64,000 bases of DNA, from assembly GCA_016743235.1 (NCBI GenBank), contig VRZD01000019.1, forward strand, positions 62,001 to 126,000, given 5' to 3'. Below the pieces are notes generated by a model that saw only the letters and a list, made by a program, of their open reading frames with translations, had not been told where the DNA came from and did no database searches. Position 1 is the first letter of the stretch, and each line of letters starts with the position of its first letter. Shown here piece after piece: positions 41,988-51,790 of the stretch. The position numbers and the translations under genes are program-made. Origin of the DNA: Pantanalinema sp. GBBB05 (GTDB lineage Bacteria > Cyanobacteriota > Cyanobacteriia > Leptolyngbyales > Leptolyngbyaceae).

Positions 41988-42613
41988 GCGAATTCTTAAC
42001 AGTCCGCGTTTTAATTGTCGATGATCACGCAATCGTCCGGCAAGGACTCGCCGCCATGATTGAGAATGAGCCAGATATGACTGTGGTGGGACAAGCGGGT
42101 AATGGGCAAGACGCGATCGACCGATATCGACAACTACAGCCGGATGTCACCTTAATGGATTTACGGATGCCATACATGGGCGGTGTAGATGCGACTCTCG
42201 CCATCTGTGCTGAATTTGCCCAGGCCCGCATCATTGTGCTGACTACTTACGATGGTGACGAAGATATTTATCGAGGATTACATGCCGGAGCTAAAGGCTA
42301 TTTGCTTAAGGACGCTGAACCCGATGCCCTCCTCAATGCCATCCACATTGTTCACAGCGGACAACAATATATTCCCTCTGAGGTGGGTGCCAAGCTGGTA
42401 CAGCGCATGAATAATCCGGTATTGAGCGATCGAGAGCGGGAAGTTATTCATCTCATGGTCGATGGCTTGAGCAACCATGACATTGGTGTAGCTTTAAACA
42501 TTACTGAAAGTACGGTCAAATTCCACATTAACCGGATTTTGAGCAAATTGGGTGTCAGCGATCGCACTCAGGCAGTCGTTACAGCGCTGAAGCGGGGACT
42601 CGCTAAGCTGTAA
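41984..42613 (+). CDS. NarL/FixJ-type response regulator
   Basis: 209 residues. Receiver domain: VLIVDDHAIVRQGLAAM (acidic pair), DVTLMDLRMPYMGG with phospho-acceptor Asp near residue 58, Thr and Lys switch residues in VLTTYDG and GYLLKDA. C-terminal LuxR-type HTH SDREREVIHLMVDGLSN and ITESTVKFHINRILSKLGV. Its ATG overlaps the kinase stop (ATGA, 41984-41987), so it is the cognate partner of the NarX/DesK-type kinase above. Confidence 0.95.
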   Translation: MSEFLTVRVLIVDDHAIVRQGLAAMIENEPDMTVVGQAGNGQDAIDRYRQLQPDVTLMDLRMPYMGGVDATLAICAEFAQARIIVLTTYDGDEDIYRGLHAGAKGYLLKDAEPDALLNAIHIVHSGQQYIPSEVGAKLVQRMNNPVLSDREREVIHLMVDGLSNHDIGVALNITESTVKFHINRILSKLGVSDRTQAVVTALKRGLAKL

Positions 42614-42922
42614 CTGAACTTAAGTTCGGTTGATGATTAGTCGCAGAGATAGGTGGTAACTATTATTTCGTCTTTGCAAACGCTCAACTCTGAGTTGGCG
42701 ACAAAACAGTATTCGTTTTATAAGCTAAAGCCATACAAATAACGGATTGAAGTTCCAACATTTTAGAAGAGGACAAAAGGTAAAACAAATTGCCTTTCAT
42801 CTCTTTTGCGCTTTCCCCCGGACAGGATTGTATGGGACGGATCAACGATCATAGGAGGAATCTTCAATATCAGTCATGGCAACTAATCTATGCCATGAAA
42901 AGATCTTTTGTCATAAAGTCCG
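42614..42922. other. 309-bp gap after the response regulator
   Basis: No gene supported. AT-rich middle; TTGGAACA-type and ATAGGAGGAATC (42850) sequences occur but no ORF with a family signature follows the latter. Probably holds the promoter of the DsbA-like gene. Confidence 0.4.
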
Positions 42923-43492
42923 ATGAACCAAGACAGTTATTCGAACCAACTCTTTGTTCCACCTTCACAGCGCGATCATTATCAAGGAATACTCAACGCT
43001 CCGGTTGTCCTTGTGGAATATAGCAACTATCAATGTCCTCAGTGCGGAGAACTGCATCGATTAATTCAGACCATTCAACAACGCTTCGCTTCTGTTTCTC
43101 CTAGAGAGAATCAGATCTGTGTAGTATTTCGTCACTTTATCGAGCATACACTCCATCCCCAGGCACAAAAGGCAGCAGAAGTCGTGGAGGCCGCCGCTAC
43201 TCAGGGGCAGTTTTGGCAAATGCATGACCTCTTGTTTACGCATCAGCAAGCACTGGAAAATGGCTTTCTTGTAGAGTATGCCGATAGTTTGGGACTCGAT
43301 ATTTCTCAGTTTCTGCAAGATATATCGAGACAAGCTCACATCGATCGCATCAATCAAGACATCAAGAGCGGATATCAAAGTGGACTAACCGCTGCTCCAG
43401 CATTATTTATTAATAGAATTCGTTATACCGATCGCTGGAATATTGAGCAAATCATGGCAGCCATTGTTGCTGCAAGTGATTCAGGTTTTTGA
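42923..43492 (+). CDS. DsbA-family thiol oxidoreductase
   Basis: 189 residues. Thioredoxin fold with the redox motif CPQC (NYQCPQCGELHRLI, residues 34-37), a helical insert, and a cis-Pro loop TAAPALFINRIRY. No signal peptide, so probably cytoplasmic, like the NhaA-fused or stand-alone DsbA_4 proteins. First of a long plus-strand run of stress-related genes. Confidence 0.88.
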   Translation: MNQDSYSNQLFVPPSQRDHYQGILNAPVVLVEYSNYQCPQCGELHRLIQTIQQRFASVSPRENQICVVFRHFIEHTLHPQAQKAAEVVEAAATQGQFWQMHDLLFTHQQALENGFLVEYADSLGLDISQFLQDISRQAHIDRINQDIKSGYQSGLTAAPALFINRIRYTDRWNIEQIMAAIVAASDSGF

Positions 43493-43594
43493 TACTTATC
43501 CCAACGAGTATTTCAGTGGAAGGTAGTTCACAAGTCTTATACAGCCAAAAATAAATAGGTTTAAGCAATTTAACAGAGTACAGAGGTAATTACA

Positions 43595-44407
43595 ATGACG
43601 GTTTTTGCATGGAAAACAGTTCAGAAATTGCTGCTGTGGTTATTTACATTCAGTATTGTCGTTGGAACATCAATGTATTCAACAACAGCTATTTCACAAA
43701 AATCACCTCAAGCATCCAACTCTAAACCTGCTATTGTCCTTGTTCATGGGGCTTATGCGGACGGTACATCCTGGCAACACGTGATTCCATTGTTGGAACA
43801 GGATGGTTACAGAGTCACTGCTGTGCAGATTCCGCTCACCTCACTTGCCGATGATGTTGCAACGACGAAGCGAGTGATTGATGCTCAGAAGGGTTCTGTT
43901 GTGGTGGTTGGGCATTCCTATGGTGGCAATGTGATCACGGGTGCAGCCGCGAGCAATCCCCAGGTGAAAGCACTAGTTTACGTCAATGCTTTCGCACCGG
44001 ATGCGGGTGAAACGACGATCGCATTGAACAAAAGATACAAAGCGGCTCCGATTAGTACGGCGATCGTGTCGGATGCCGCAAACTTCCTCTATGTCGATCG
44101 CGAAAAGTTTCACGAATTTTTTGCCCAGGATGTATCAGATGGTGAGGCACGAGTGATGGCAGCCACCCAAAAGCCGATCGCCAGCGCCGCATTTGAGCAA
44201 TCCGTGAGTGACATCGCTTGGAAAACTGTTCCTTCCTGGTTTCTTGTAACTCAAAGCGATCGTGCTATCAACCCAGAACTTCAACGATTTATGGCGAAAC
44301 GAATTGGCGCTCAAATAACCGAAGTCAATTCTAGCCATGTTCCGTTTATCTCTCACCCCAGAGAGGTTGCCAAATTGATTGAAGCAGCAGGCTCTGCTGT
44401 CAAGTAG
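43595..44407 (+). CDS. Secreted alpha/beta hydrolase
   Basis: 270 residues. N-terminal signal peptide (KLLLWLFTFSIVVGTSM, cleavage near AIS). Oxyanion HGAYADGTSW, nucleophile elbow VVGHSYGG (Ser near residue 109), acid and His in SDRAINPE and SSHVPFISHP. Close to the methyl-salicylate/EstC-like esterase group. AGAGGT precedes ATG 43595. Periplasmic or lumenal esterase of unknown substrate. Confidence 0.88.
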   Translation: MTVFAWKTVQKLLLWLFTFSIVVGTSMYSTTAISQKSPQASNSKPAIVLVHGAYADGTSWQHVIPLLEQDGYRVTAVQIPLTSLADDVATTKRVIDAQKGSVVVVGHSYGGNVITGAAASNPQVKALVYVNAFAPDAGETTIALNKRYKAAPISTAIVSDAANFLYVDREKFHEFFAQDVSDGEARVMAATQKPIASAAFEQSVSDIAWKTVPSWFLVTQSDRAINPELQRFMAKRIGAQITEVNSSHVPFISHPREVAKLIEAAGSAVK

Positions 44408-44464
44408 TTCAACAATTCCAACAATTATTAAATATACCCATTGCTTACTCTAGGAGATTCGATC

Positions 44465-45055
44465 GTGTCCACTCAAAACACAGGCAAAATCACTGAAGTC
44501 GATCGCAGTCAACCCTTGCTGCATCAACATGGCTATGAGATTCAGCAGTATGGTACTTTACGCGAGTTGCCAATCGTTCTCAACCCTGGTGCCCGCAGCG
44601 AAAGCTGTACGCTAGTCAATCAGATTTTGGCAGATACGATCATTCTCTACCACCTCTACAAGAAACATCACTGGTTAATGCGTGGACATACGTTTTATCA
44701 ACTGCACTTATTACTCGATAAACATGCCAGTGAGCAAATTGAATTAATTGATGCCCTGGGCGAACGGGTACAAACACTGGGAGGAGTGGCGATCGCCGAC
44801 CCGCGTCATGTAGCAGAAGTGACCAAAATTCAGCGTCCTCCCAATGGGGTTGAAGAAGTTCCTGTGATGCTGTCGCGATTGCTGGAGGCACACGAGTTGA
44901 TTATTGGGGAACTGAGAGTGGCGATCGATAAAACTGCCGCAAATCAAGACAGTGGCACCAATGATTTGTTAGTTAGCCAGGCGTTGCGACTGCATGAAAC
45001 GCAAGTTTGGTTTTTGGCAGAGCATCTGGTGGATACTCCATTGGTACGCAGCTAG
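44465..45055 (+). CDS. Dps/ferritin-like DNA-protection protein
   Basis: 196 residues from GTG 44465, chosen because AGGAG lies nine bases upstream. Four-helix bundle with the ferroxidase motif LYHLYKKHHWLMRGHTFYQLH and LLDKHASEQIELIDALGERV. N-terminal extension of about 45 residues and acidic loops fit the cyanobacterial DpsA branch. Oxidises and stores iron and protects DNA from peroxide. Confidence 0.9.
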   Translation: MSTQNTGKITEVDRSQPLLHQHGYEIQQYGTLRELPIVLNPGARSESCTLVNQILADTIILYHLYKKHHWLMRGHTFYQLHLLLDKHASEQIELIDALGERVQTLGGVAIADPRHVAEVTKIQRPPNGVEEVPVMLSRLLEAHELIIGELRVAIDKTAANQDSGTNDLLVSQALRLHETQVWFLAEHLVDTPLVRS

Positions 45056-45095
45056 TTTCGATCATTCAGAATCCTTTGTTAACAGAAGCAAACTC

Positions 45096-45530
45096 ATGAC
45101 ACAATTTCTCTGGTTACTTGGCACTCGCGTCCGCATTATTGCCGATCACACAACAACTGGTGGTCGATACGACTTGATTGAGGGCTATTTCTCTCCAGGC
45201 ATGCAAACCCCTCTCCATCGGCACACGCGCTACTCTGAACACCTTTACGTGGTAGAAGGAGAATTTACGGTTTGGGCAGGTGAGAAGAAGGCTGTACTGA
45301 CTACTGGAGAAAGCTTTTACATCGCTCCTGGCACACCGCACACCATCGGCGTATTCAGTGATCGCCCCGCCCGTGGTTTGGTTGTTGCGTCACCTAGTAG
45401 TTTTGCCCGCTTGATTGCCGCAGTCGGCACGGTGAATGAGGCAGATGCCCCAGACATAGCACTGTTTGAGGGCATTTCCGCCGAGATTGGCGACGAATTT
45501 CTGGGGCCTCGTGGAACGCTCCCTACATGA
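45096..45530 (+). CDS. Cupin-domain protein, copy 1
   Basis: 144 residues from ATG 45096. Single cupin barrel: GMQTPLHRHTRYSEHLYVVEG (metal ligands H, H, E pattern) and APGTPHTIGVF for the second motif. Function unknown; related to small quercetinase-like cupins. A paralogue with a nonsense codon lies at 49660-50097. Confidence 0.85.
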   Translation: MTQFLWLLGTRVRIIADHTTTGGRYDLIEGYFSPGMQTPLHRHTRYSEHLYVVEGEFTVWAGEKKAVLTTGESFYIAPGTPHTIGVFSDRPARGLVVASPSSFARLIAAVGTVNEADAPDIALFEGISAEIGDEFLGPRGTLPT

Positions 45531-45590
45531 TGCTATAGGAATGTAGCAATCCTCGCAGAACAATGAACAGAACCAGCGCAGGAGATTTCC

Positions 45591-47168
45591 ATGACTCACT
45601 ACGACTATATTGTGATTGGTGTAGGTTCAGCAGGTTGTGTAGTTGCCAATCGTTTGAGTGAAGATCCTGATACAACCGTTTTGCTTCTAGAAGCAGGGAA
45701 TCCAGACACAAAGCCAGAAATTCAAATTCCAGCAAAATGCATTAATTTACTTGGCTCTGAGGTGGATTGGGGCTATTTCTCAGAACCGGAGCCATGCTTA
45801 AACGATCGCAAAATGTTTTGTTCCCGTGGCAAAGTCTTGGGGGGCAGCAGTTCGATTAATTTCATGATGTATGTGCGGGGAAATCCTCATGATTATGATC
45901 ACTGGCAGTCATTGGGAAATCCTGGCTGGAGCTATCAGGATGTTTTGCCCTACTTCAAAAAGTCGGAGCACCAACAGCGAGGCATATCTGAATTTCATGG
46001 AGTGAATGGCGAATTAAGCGTGACTGATATTCTGTCCCCTGCTGCTGCGTCTCAACGCTTTATCGATGCCTGCGTGGCAATGGGTTATGACTACAACCTT
46101 GATTTCAACGAGGCACAGCAGGAGGGAGCGGGACTGTATCAGTTGACAGTCAAGGAGGGTAAACGGCACAGTGCTGCGACTGCTTTTTTGCTGCCCATTC
46201 TTCAACGTCCCAATTTGATTGTAACGACAGGGGCATTGGTGACGCGATTGCTGTTTGAGGGCGATCATGCTGTTGGGGTGGAATATTTGCATAAAGGCAT
46301 GCTGCACCAAGCTAGGGTCAACCAGGAAGTAATTTTAAGCGCAGGTGCATTCGATTCTCCCAAACTGCTGATGCTATCTGGTATTGGGGATGCCAAACAT
46401 CTACAAACGATGGAAATTTCTGTCGTTGCTGATGTGCCGGGGGTCGGTCAAAACCTTCAAGATCATATTCTTACCTGTGTTGTTCAAGCAGCCACTCAAG
46501 ACGTACACCCTGCCATCACCAGTAATGGAATTGAAGCCGGGTTGTTTTTGCATAGTGAAGGCAATTCAGAGCCTGCACCTGATTTGCAGTTCTTCTTCGG
46601 TCCCATTCAATTCTTATCACCATGTTATACCCCCGCTGATTTTGGATTTACAGGTGCAGTCTCTTTGACACATCCCCACAATATCGGCAGCGTCAGCTTA
46701 CGTTCATCTAATCCCAGCGATTCACCAACCATTCAAATGAACTATTTGCAAAATCAAGCTGATGTGCAAAAGCTGGTTGATGGAATTAAACTACTTCGCC
46801 AATTATTTCAGAGCAATGTTTTCAACGATTTCCGTGGCAAAGAAATCGCTCCGGGGACTGACATTCAAAGTGATGAAGCCCTCGAAGCTTACATCCGACA
46901 CACTTGCAGCACGGTGTGGCATCCAGTTGGCACCTGCAAAATGGGCACTGATCCAATGGCGGTAGTCGATCCTGAACTACGAGTACATGGAATTGAGGGA
47001 TTACGTGTTGTGGATGCCTCCATCATGCCCACGATCACCACCGGAAATACGAACGCACCGACTATCATGATTGGCGAAAAAGCAGCAGATTTAATTAAAG
47101 CAGAAGGACGCTTGCAAGGCTTTCCTAATCGGCTTAATGTTCACAATCCGATGCACTTATCTATCTAG
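45591..47168 (+). CDS. GMC-family FAD oxidoreductase (choline dehydrogenase-like)
   Basis: 525 residues. FAD motif DYIVIGVGSAGCVVANRLSEDP at the N-terminus with LLLEAG, GMC signature GKVLGGSSSINFMMYVRGN, and catalytic His in HPVGTCKMG near residue 445 and the C-terminal NTNAPTIMIGEKAAD. CAGGAG precedes ATG 45591. Oxidises an alcohol substrate that cannot be specified. Confidence 0.93.
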   Translation: MTHYDYIVIGVGSAGCVVANRLSEDPDTTVLLLEAGNPDTKPEIQIPAKCINLLGSEVDWGYFSEPEPCLNDRKMFCSRGKVLGGSSSINFMMYVRGNPHDYDHWQSLGNPGWSYQDVLPYFKKSEHQQRGISEFHGVNGELSVTDILSPAAASQRFIDACVAMGYDYNLDFNEAQQEGAGLYQLTVKEGKRHSAATAFLLPILQRPNLIVTTGALVTRLLFEGDHAVGVEYLHKGMLHQARVNQEVILSAGAFDSPKLLMLSGIGDAKHLQTMEISVVADVPGVGQNLQDHILTCVVQAATQDVHPAITSNGIEAGLFLHSEGNSEPAPDLQFFFGPIQFLSPCYTPADFGFTGAVSLTHPHNIGSVSLRSSNPSDSPTIQMNYLQNQADVQKLVDGIKLLRQLFQSNVFNDFRGKEIAPGTDIQSDEALEAYIRHTCSTVWHPVGTCKMGTDPMAVVDPELRVHGIEGLRVVDASIMPTITTGNTNAPTIMIGEKAADLIKAEGRLQGFPNRLNVHNPMHLSI

Positions 47169-47217
47169 GAATGGAAATCTTTTTAAGCGTTTATCGAACA
47201 ATTAGAGGATCTGGATT

Positions 47218-47967
47218 GTGAAAAAACTGGAAGGAAAAATCGCCCTGATCACGGGTGGCAACAGTGGTATCGGTCTTGCGACTGCCAAACAGTTTGTTGC
47301 TGAAGGTGCCTATGTCTACATCACAGGTCGTCGCCAAGTCGAACTGGATGCGGCTGTAGAAGCTATTGGTAAAAATGTGGCGGCGGTGCAGAGCGATATC
47401 TCTAAGTTGGAGGATCTCGATCGCCTGTTCGCTACTATCCAACAAGAGCAAGGATATCTTGATGTGATCTTCGCGAATGCTGGTGGTGGATGGATTGCGC
47501 CACTTGGAGCAATCACTGAAGAACACTTTGACAAAACATTCAATACTAACGTTAAAGGATTGCTGTTCACCGTGCAAAAGGCGCTACCGCTTCTGCCAAA
47601 CGGGGCTTCTATCATTCTGAATGCCTCGATTACCTCCATCAAAGGTACACCAGCATTCAGCGTCTACAGCGCAACCAAAGCCGCCGTGAGATCGTTTGCC
47701 CGGAATTGGATACTCGACCTCAAAGAACGCAAGATTCGGGTGAATGCCATTAGCCCTGGTGTCGTGCCTACCCCTGGCTACGATCTCCTGGGACTCAGTG
47801 ATGAGCAGTTGCAAGAATTCGTGGATAGTCAAGCGGTCACTATTCCATTAGGGCGAGTCGGCGCACCCGATGAGATTGCCAAAGCCGTTGTCTTTCTGGC
47901 TTCAGGTGATAGCAGCTTTGTGAACGGTATCGAATTGTTTGTTGATGGTGGTATGGCGCAAATCTAA
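47218..47967 (+). CDS. Classical short-chain dehydrogenase/reductase
   Basis: 249 residues. TGGNSGIGLA cofactor loop (12-21), NAGG near 88, catalytic Ser of NASITS, YSATK with Tyr and Lys near 152-156, and C-terminal GIELFVDGGMAQ. NADP-preferring TGRR after strand 2. GTG start at 47218. Substrate unknown; between GMC and MOSC genes in a run of redox enzymes. Confidence 0.93.
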   Translation: MKKLEGKIALITGGNSGIGLATAKQFVAEGAYVYITGRRQVELDAAVEAIGKNVAAVQSDISKLEDLDRLFATIQQEQGYLDVIFANAGGGWIAPLGAITEEHFDKTFNTNVKGLLFTVQKALPLLPNGASIILNASITSIKGTPAFSVYSATKAAVRSFARNWILDLKERKIRVNAISPGVVPTPGYDLLGLSDEQLQEFVDSQAVTIPLGRVGAPDEIAKAVVFLASGDSSFVNGIELFVDGGMAQI

Positions 47968-47986
47968 AGCCTAAAAGGGGATAATC

Positions 47987-48634
47987 ATGCAACTCATTTC
48001 TGTCAATGTTGGACTACCCCGTGAAGTGAACTGGAAAGGGAAAAGCTTTCGCACTGGAATTTTCAAAGAGCCAGTGAATGCAAGAGTGATGGTGCGATCG
48101 CTCAACTTGGATGGCGATGAACAGGCAGATCTCACCGTTCATGGGGGAGTAGACAAAGCAGTTTATGTCTACCCGTTTGAACATTATGACTACTGGCGCA
48201 GTGAATTGCCTGACACGGAATTAACGCCAGGAATCTTTGGTGAAAATTTCACAGTTACGGGATTTAAGGAAGAAGAACTGAATATTGGCGATCGCTTCCA
48301 GATTGGCACTGTGGAATTAATGGTGACTCAACCGCGCCTGCCCTGCTACAAATTGGGAATTCGGTTGGGGCGACCCGATATGGTGAAACGATTTCTCGCC
48401 AGCCGTCGCACCGGATTTTACTTTCGAGTTTTGCAAGAAGGCGAAGTGGGAGCCGGCGACACTTTAGAGCTGGTGAGTCGAGATGAGAACAATATCACGG
48501 TTGCTGACATCACTCAACTATACACCCGTGAGAAAAACGATCCAGCTTTACTTCATCGTGCTACTCAATTGAAAGTGTTGCCTGAAAGTTGGCGCGATTA
48601 CTTTCAGGAGCAGGTTCGTCGTCAAGACATGTAG
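47987..48634 (+). CDS. MOSC-domain protein (YiiM-like)
   Basis: 215 residues. DLTVHGGVDKAVYVYPFEHY and GIFGENFTVTG are MOSC hallmarks, QPRLPCYKLGIR contains the conserved Cys that would carry molybdenum cofactor sulfur, and the YiiM C-terminal helices follow. YiiM-type proteins reduce N-hydroxylated compounds. AGGGGA precedes ATG 47987, 19 bp after the SDR stop. Confidence 0.92.
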   Translation: MQLISVNVGLPREVNWKGKSFRTGIFKEPVNARVMVRSLNLDGDEQADLTVHGGVDKAVYVYPFEHYDYWRSELPDTELTPGIFGENFTVTGFKEEELNIGDRFQIGTVELMVTQPRLPCYKLGIRLGRPDMVKRFLASRRTGFYFRVLQEGEVGAGDTLELVSRDENNITVADITQLYTREKNDPALLHRATQLKVLPESWRDYFQEQVRRQDM

Positions 48635-48685
48635 GTGAGACGCATTTGCATTTCAGTGTTGTTCGATGTTAACAAGGGTAATTCT

Positions 48686-49555
48686 ATGACTACATACCGT
48701 ACTGTTTCAATCGATGGTTTAGATATCTTCTACCGCGAAGCGGGTTCCCGTGATAATCCAACAATTTTGCTATTACACGGTTTTCCAACGTCATCGCATA
48801 TGTTCCGCAACTTGATACCTGCGCTCGCTGATAAATTTCATCTCGTTGCACCTGATTATCCCGGTTATGGCAACAGTTCGATGCCAACTGTGAATGAGTT
48901 TGACTACACGTTTGATCATTTGGCTGAGATTGTGGAGAAGTTTATTGACGCGATCGATCTCAAAAAGTACAGCCTTTATGTCATGGATTATGGTGCGCCG
49001 ATTGGCTACCGGATTGCAGCTAAATATCCAGAACGTGTGCAATCTTTGATTGTGCAAAATGGTAATGCGTATGAGGAAGGGCTACGCGAATTTTGGGAAC
49101 CCATCAAAGCTTACTGGCAGGAGCGATCGCCTGAAAATGCTACGAAACTTACTTACCTTGTCACCTTAGAAGCAACGAAGTGGCAATATACTAACGGCGT
49201 TCGCAATGTGGAAGCAATTAGTCCCGATACCTGGACGATGGATCAACATTTTCTCGATCGTCCAGGCAACGGTGAGATTCAATTAGCGCTGCTATATAGC
49301 TATGGCACAAATCCACCGCTCTACCCTCAATGGCAGGAGTATTTCCGTCAGCATCAACCCCCTACTTTGATTGTTTGGGGTAAGAATGACCATATCTTCC
49401 CCGCTGAGGGTGCCTATCCCTATCAACGTGACCTGAAAGACGTTGAATTCCATCTACTCGATACCGGACATTTTGCTTTGGAAGAAGAGGGGGATGCGAT
49501 CGCCAACTACATTAGTCAATTTCTCGCGTCACGGTTGCAACTCATCCCTGCCTAA
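48686..49555 (+). CDS. Alpha/beta hydrolase (epoxide hydrolase / haloalkane dehalogenase-like)
   Basis: 289 residues from ATG 48686. Oxyanion motif LLLHGFPTSSHMF, nucleophile region YVMDYGAPIGYR with Asp at the elbow instead of Ser, as in haloalkane dehalogenases and epoxide hydrolases, WGKNDHIF for the acid region and DTGHFALEEEGD for the catalytic His. Complete. Confidence 0.9.
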   Translation: MTTYRTVSIDGLDIFYREAGSRDNPTILLLHGFPTSSHMFRNLIPALADKFHLVAPDYPGYGNSSMPTVNEFDYTFDHLAEIVEKFIDAIDLKKYSLYVMDYGAPIGYRIAAKYPERVQSLIVQNGNAYEEGLREFWEPIKAYWQERSPENATKLTYLVTLEATKWQYTNGVRNVEAISPDTWTMDQHFLDRPGNGEIQLALLYSYGTNPPLYPQWQEYFRQHQPPTLIVWGKNDHIFPAEGAYPYQRDLKDVEFHLLDTGHFALEEEGDAIANYISQFLASRLQLIPA

Positions 49556-49659
49556 TCGCGCCATTCATGAACGCTTTCTTCATTTGAATCTCTTGGGGTT
49601 CATACCATTTTCAAAAGCTTGAGCATCAGTCACACAACCCATTTATCAATAGGGACATC

Positions 49660-50097
49660 ATGACACAAACTCTCTGGTTACTTGGCACTCGTCTCACCAT
49701 CGTTGCGGATCACAGCACAACTGGAGGGCAGTACGATCTGATCGAAGGTTACTTCCCACCTAGCACACAAACCCCTCCCCATCGCCACACACGCTATTCC
49801 GAATAACTCTACGTGTTGGAAGGGGAGTTCACGGTCTGGGCAGGTGAGAACAAGATGGTACTCGGTCCCGGTGAAAGTTATCTAATTTCTCCAAGTACCC
49901 CGCATGTGCTTGCTGTACTCAATGATAAGCCAGGACGTGGGTTGGTCGTTGCTGCCCCCAGTGCCTTTGCTCGGTTGATTGAAGCCACCGGGACGGTAGA
50001 TGAGACAGAACCAATAGATATGGCGCTATTTGACCGCATTCCTGCTGAGATTGGCGACGAGATTTTGGCCCCCCCCAGAACCCTACCTTGTGCATGA
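49660..50097 (+). pseudogene. Cupin-domain protein, copy 2, with in-frame TAA
   Basis: Reads MTQTLWLLGTRLTIVADHS and HRHTRYSE, then TAA where copy 1 has the His codon of YSEHLYV, then LYVLEGEFTVWAGENKMVL and SPSTPHVLAV in the same frame. The lost residue belongs to the metal-binding motif. Otherwise about 70 percent identical to copy 1, so this is a recent nonsense mutation. Confidence 0.85.
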
Positions 50098-50185
50098 GGT
50101 GACAAGGAAAAAAAACTTAGTAACCGTTTAATTGTCTGCTATTTCGATTTTTCCATCCATCGCGACGAGGTCCGAGGAGATCGAC

Positions 50186-51625
50186 ATGACAACAACGACC
50201 GATTTCGATTTTGCTGCCCGCGAGGCATTACGCATACTTGGTCCCGATCCTGAAAACTGGGTGCCCGATCACCCTGGTATCGATCATAATGTCACGATCA
50301 TCGGTGGCAGCGGCAGTGGTAGCACCTTTGTATTTGCACTACGGCGGGCTGGAATCGGTCGCGTGACGGAGATTGATGCAGCAGAGGACGAAGCTCATGC
50401 AGGCGTGTGGTTGACACGAGCGCGGATGAAAACGCTCCGCACACCGAAACATCTACCGGGTCCAGAACTGGGTATCCCAGAGTTGTCCTTTCAAGCCTGG
50501 TATGAAGCGCGGCACGGTGCGGCAGCCTACGCAGAGATTGATCGCATTGAACGAGTGGACTGGGCTGAGTACCTCAGTTGGTATCGGCATTTCCTCGGTA
50601 TCCAGGTTCGTTACCAGACGAAGTTAGTTCGGATCGAGCCAGCCGCAGGTTTCTTCCGCCTACACCTTGAGGTAAACGGTGTCCCACAGGTGGAAACTAC
50701 GCGCAAAGTTATCTTTGCCAATGGCGTGGCTGGCACGGGTGGTCCAAATATACCTCCAGTACTAGCTGACTTACCACGCGCCTTGTACGCCCATACCGCT
50801 GATGACATCGATTTTGAAGCACTGCGCGGTAAGACTGTGGCAGTGCTGGGTGCAGCAGCTTCAGCGTTCGATGCAGCAGCGGTGGCACTGGAATCGGGAG
50901 CTAAAGCAGTCCATCTATTTGTCCGGCGGTCAGCGATCGCATCTCTGTCAGTTCTTCGGATACGAGACTACCCTGGTGCTTACGACAACTATCCTCAGCT
51001 ACCTGATGCAGCCCGTTGGCTCCAGGCTTGGCGCTTTCATCAGGCAGGCACCGCGCCACCCCCGAACTCGATTAAGCGAGCGATCGCCTTCCCGAATTTT
51101 CACATTCACCTCTCTGCACCCTGGAAATCGGCACGGAATGTGGGTGATTGCCTTGCTATCCAGGTGAACGATGATGTTTTCGAGTTTGATTTTGTGATCG
51201 CTGGCACTGGTTACTTCGTTGACCCAACCAAGCGTCCCGAACTAGCTGACTTTGCCCAGCATATTGCCCTCTGGCGCGATTGTTATGAGCCACCGGAAGA
51301 CTTGCGTGATGACAGTTTGGGGATGCACCCCTACCTCGGCAGCGCCCACGAATATCAGGAAAAAGTACCTGGTACTGCCCCTTATCTGAAAGACATTCAC
51401 GTATTTAATCCGGCTGGTTTGGTCAGCTTCGGCTTACCAGTGGGTGACATCCACAGCATCCGTCGCGACGTACCAGCGATCGTATCGCGCATCAGTCACG
51501 ACTTGTTCTTTCAGGATTGGGCGCAGCATGAGGCAAGGATCTCAGGCAATATCGCCCCCGATTTTGAGCACTCGCTCTACGCGGCTGCGGTATGGAAACA
51601 ACCGATCGGGGTAGCAAGCTGCTAG
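50186..51625 (+). CDS. FAD-dependent oxidoreductase (flavin monooxygenase-like)
   Basis: 479 residues from ATG 50186, preceded by GAGGAG. Dinucleotide motif VTIIGGSGSGSTFVFALRRAG near residue 37, a second Rossmann motif GKTVAVLGAAASAFDAAAVALE near 215, and FDFVIAGTGYFVDPTKRPE of the monooxygenase ATG type. Resembles bacterial NAD(P)-binding monooxygenase-like proteins; substrate unknown. Confidence 0.87.
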   Translation: MTTTTDFDFAAREALRILGPDPENWVPDHPGIDHNVTIIGGSGSGSTFVFALRRAGIGRVTEIDAAEDEAHAGVWLTRARMKTLRTPKHLPGPELGIPELSFQAWYEARHGAAAYAEIDRIERVDWAEYLSWYRHFLGIQVRYQTKLVRIEPAAGFFRLHLEVNGVPQVETTRKVIFANGVAGTGGPNIPPVLADLPRALYAHTADDIDFEALRGKTVAVLGAAASAFDAAAVALESGAKAVHLFVRRSAIASLSVLRIRDYPGAYDNYPQLPDAARWLQAWRFHQAGTAPPPNSIKRAIAFPNFHIHLSAPWKSARNVGDCLAIQVNDDVFEFDFVIAGTGYFVDPTKRPELADFAQHIALWRDCYEPPEDLRDDSLGMHPYLGSAHEYQEKVPGTAPYLKDIHVFNPAGLVSFGLPVGDIHSIRRDVPAIVSRISHDLFFQDWAQHEARISGNIAPDFEHSLYAAAVWKQPIGVASC

Positions 51626-51790
51626 GTCGATAACCTTTTCACCAGCAACAAATAGTTCCGGCTGGGAAACGATGTCAGTAGAAAGTGATTGCCATGCCTC
51701 AATCACTGCTGATTAAAGATCACTGTTAAATGAATTGATTTAACAGTGCCATTTCAACAGATTGTTTACTTCTTATCAAAGGAGAATGTC

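Noticed and set aside
42614..42922. Small gene after the ATAGGAGG sequence at 42850
   Set aside because: The frames that follow are short or merge into a shadow of the DsbA-like gene without a recognisable product.
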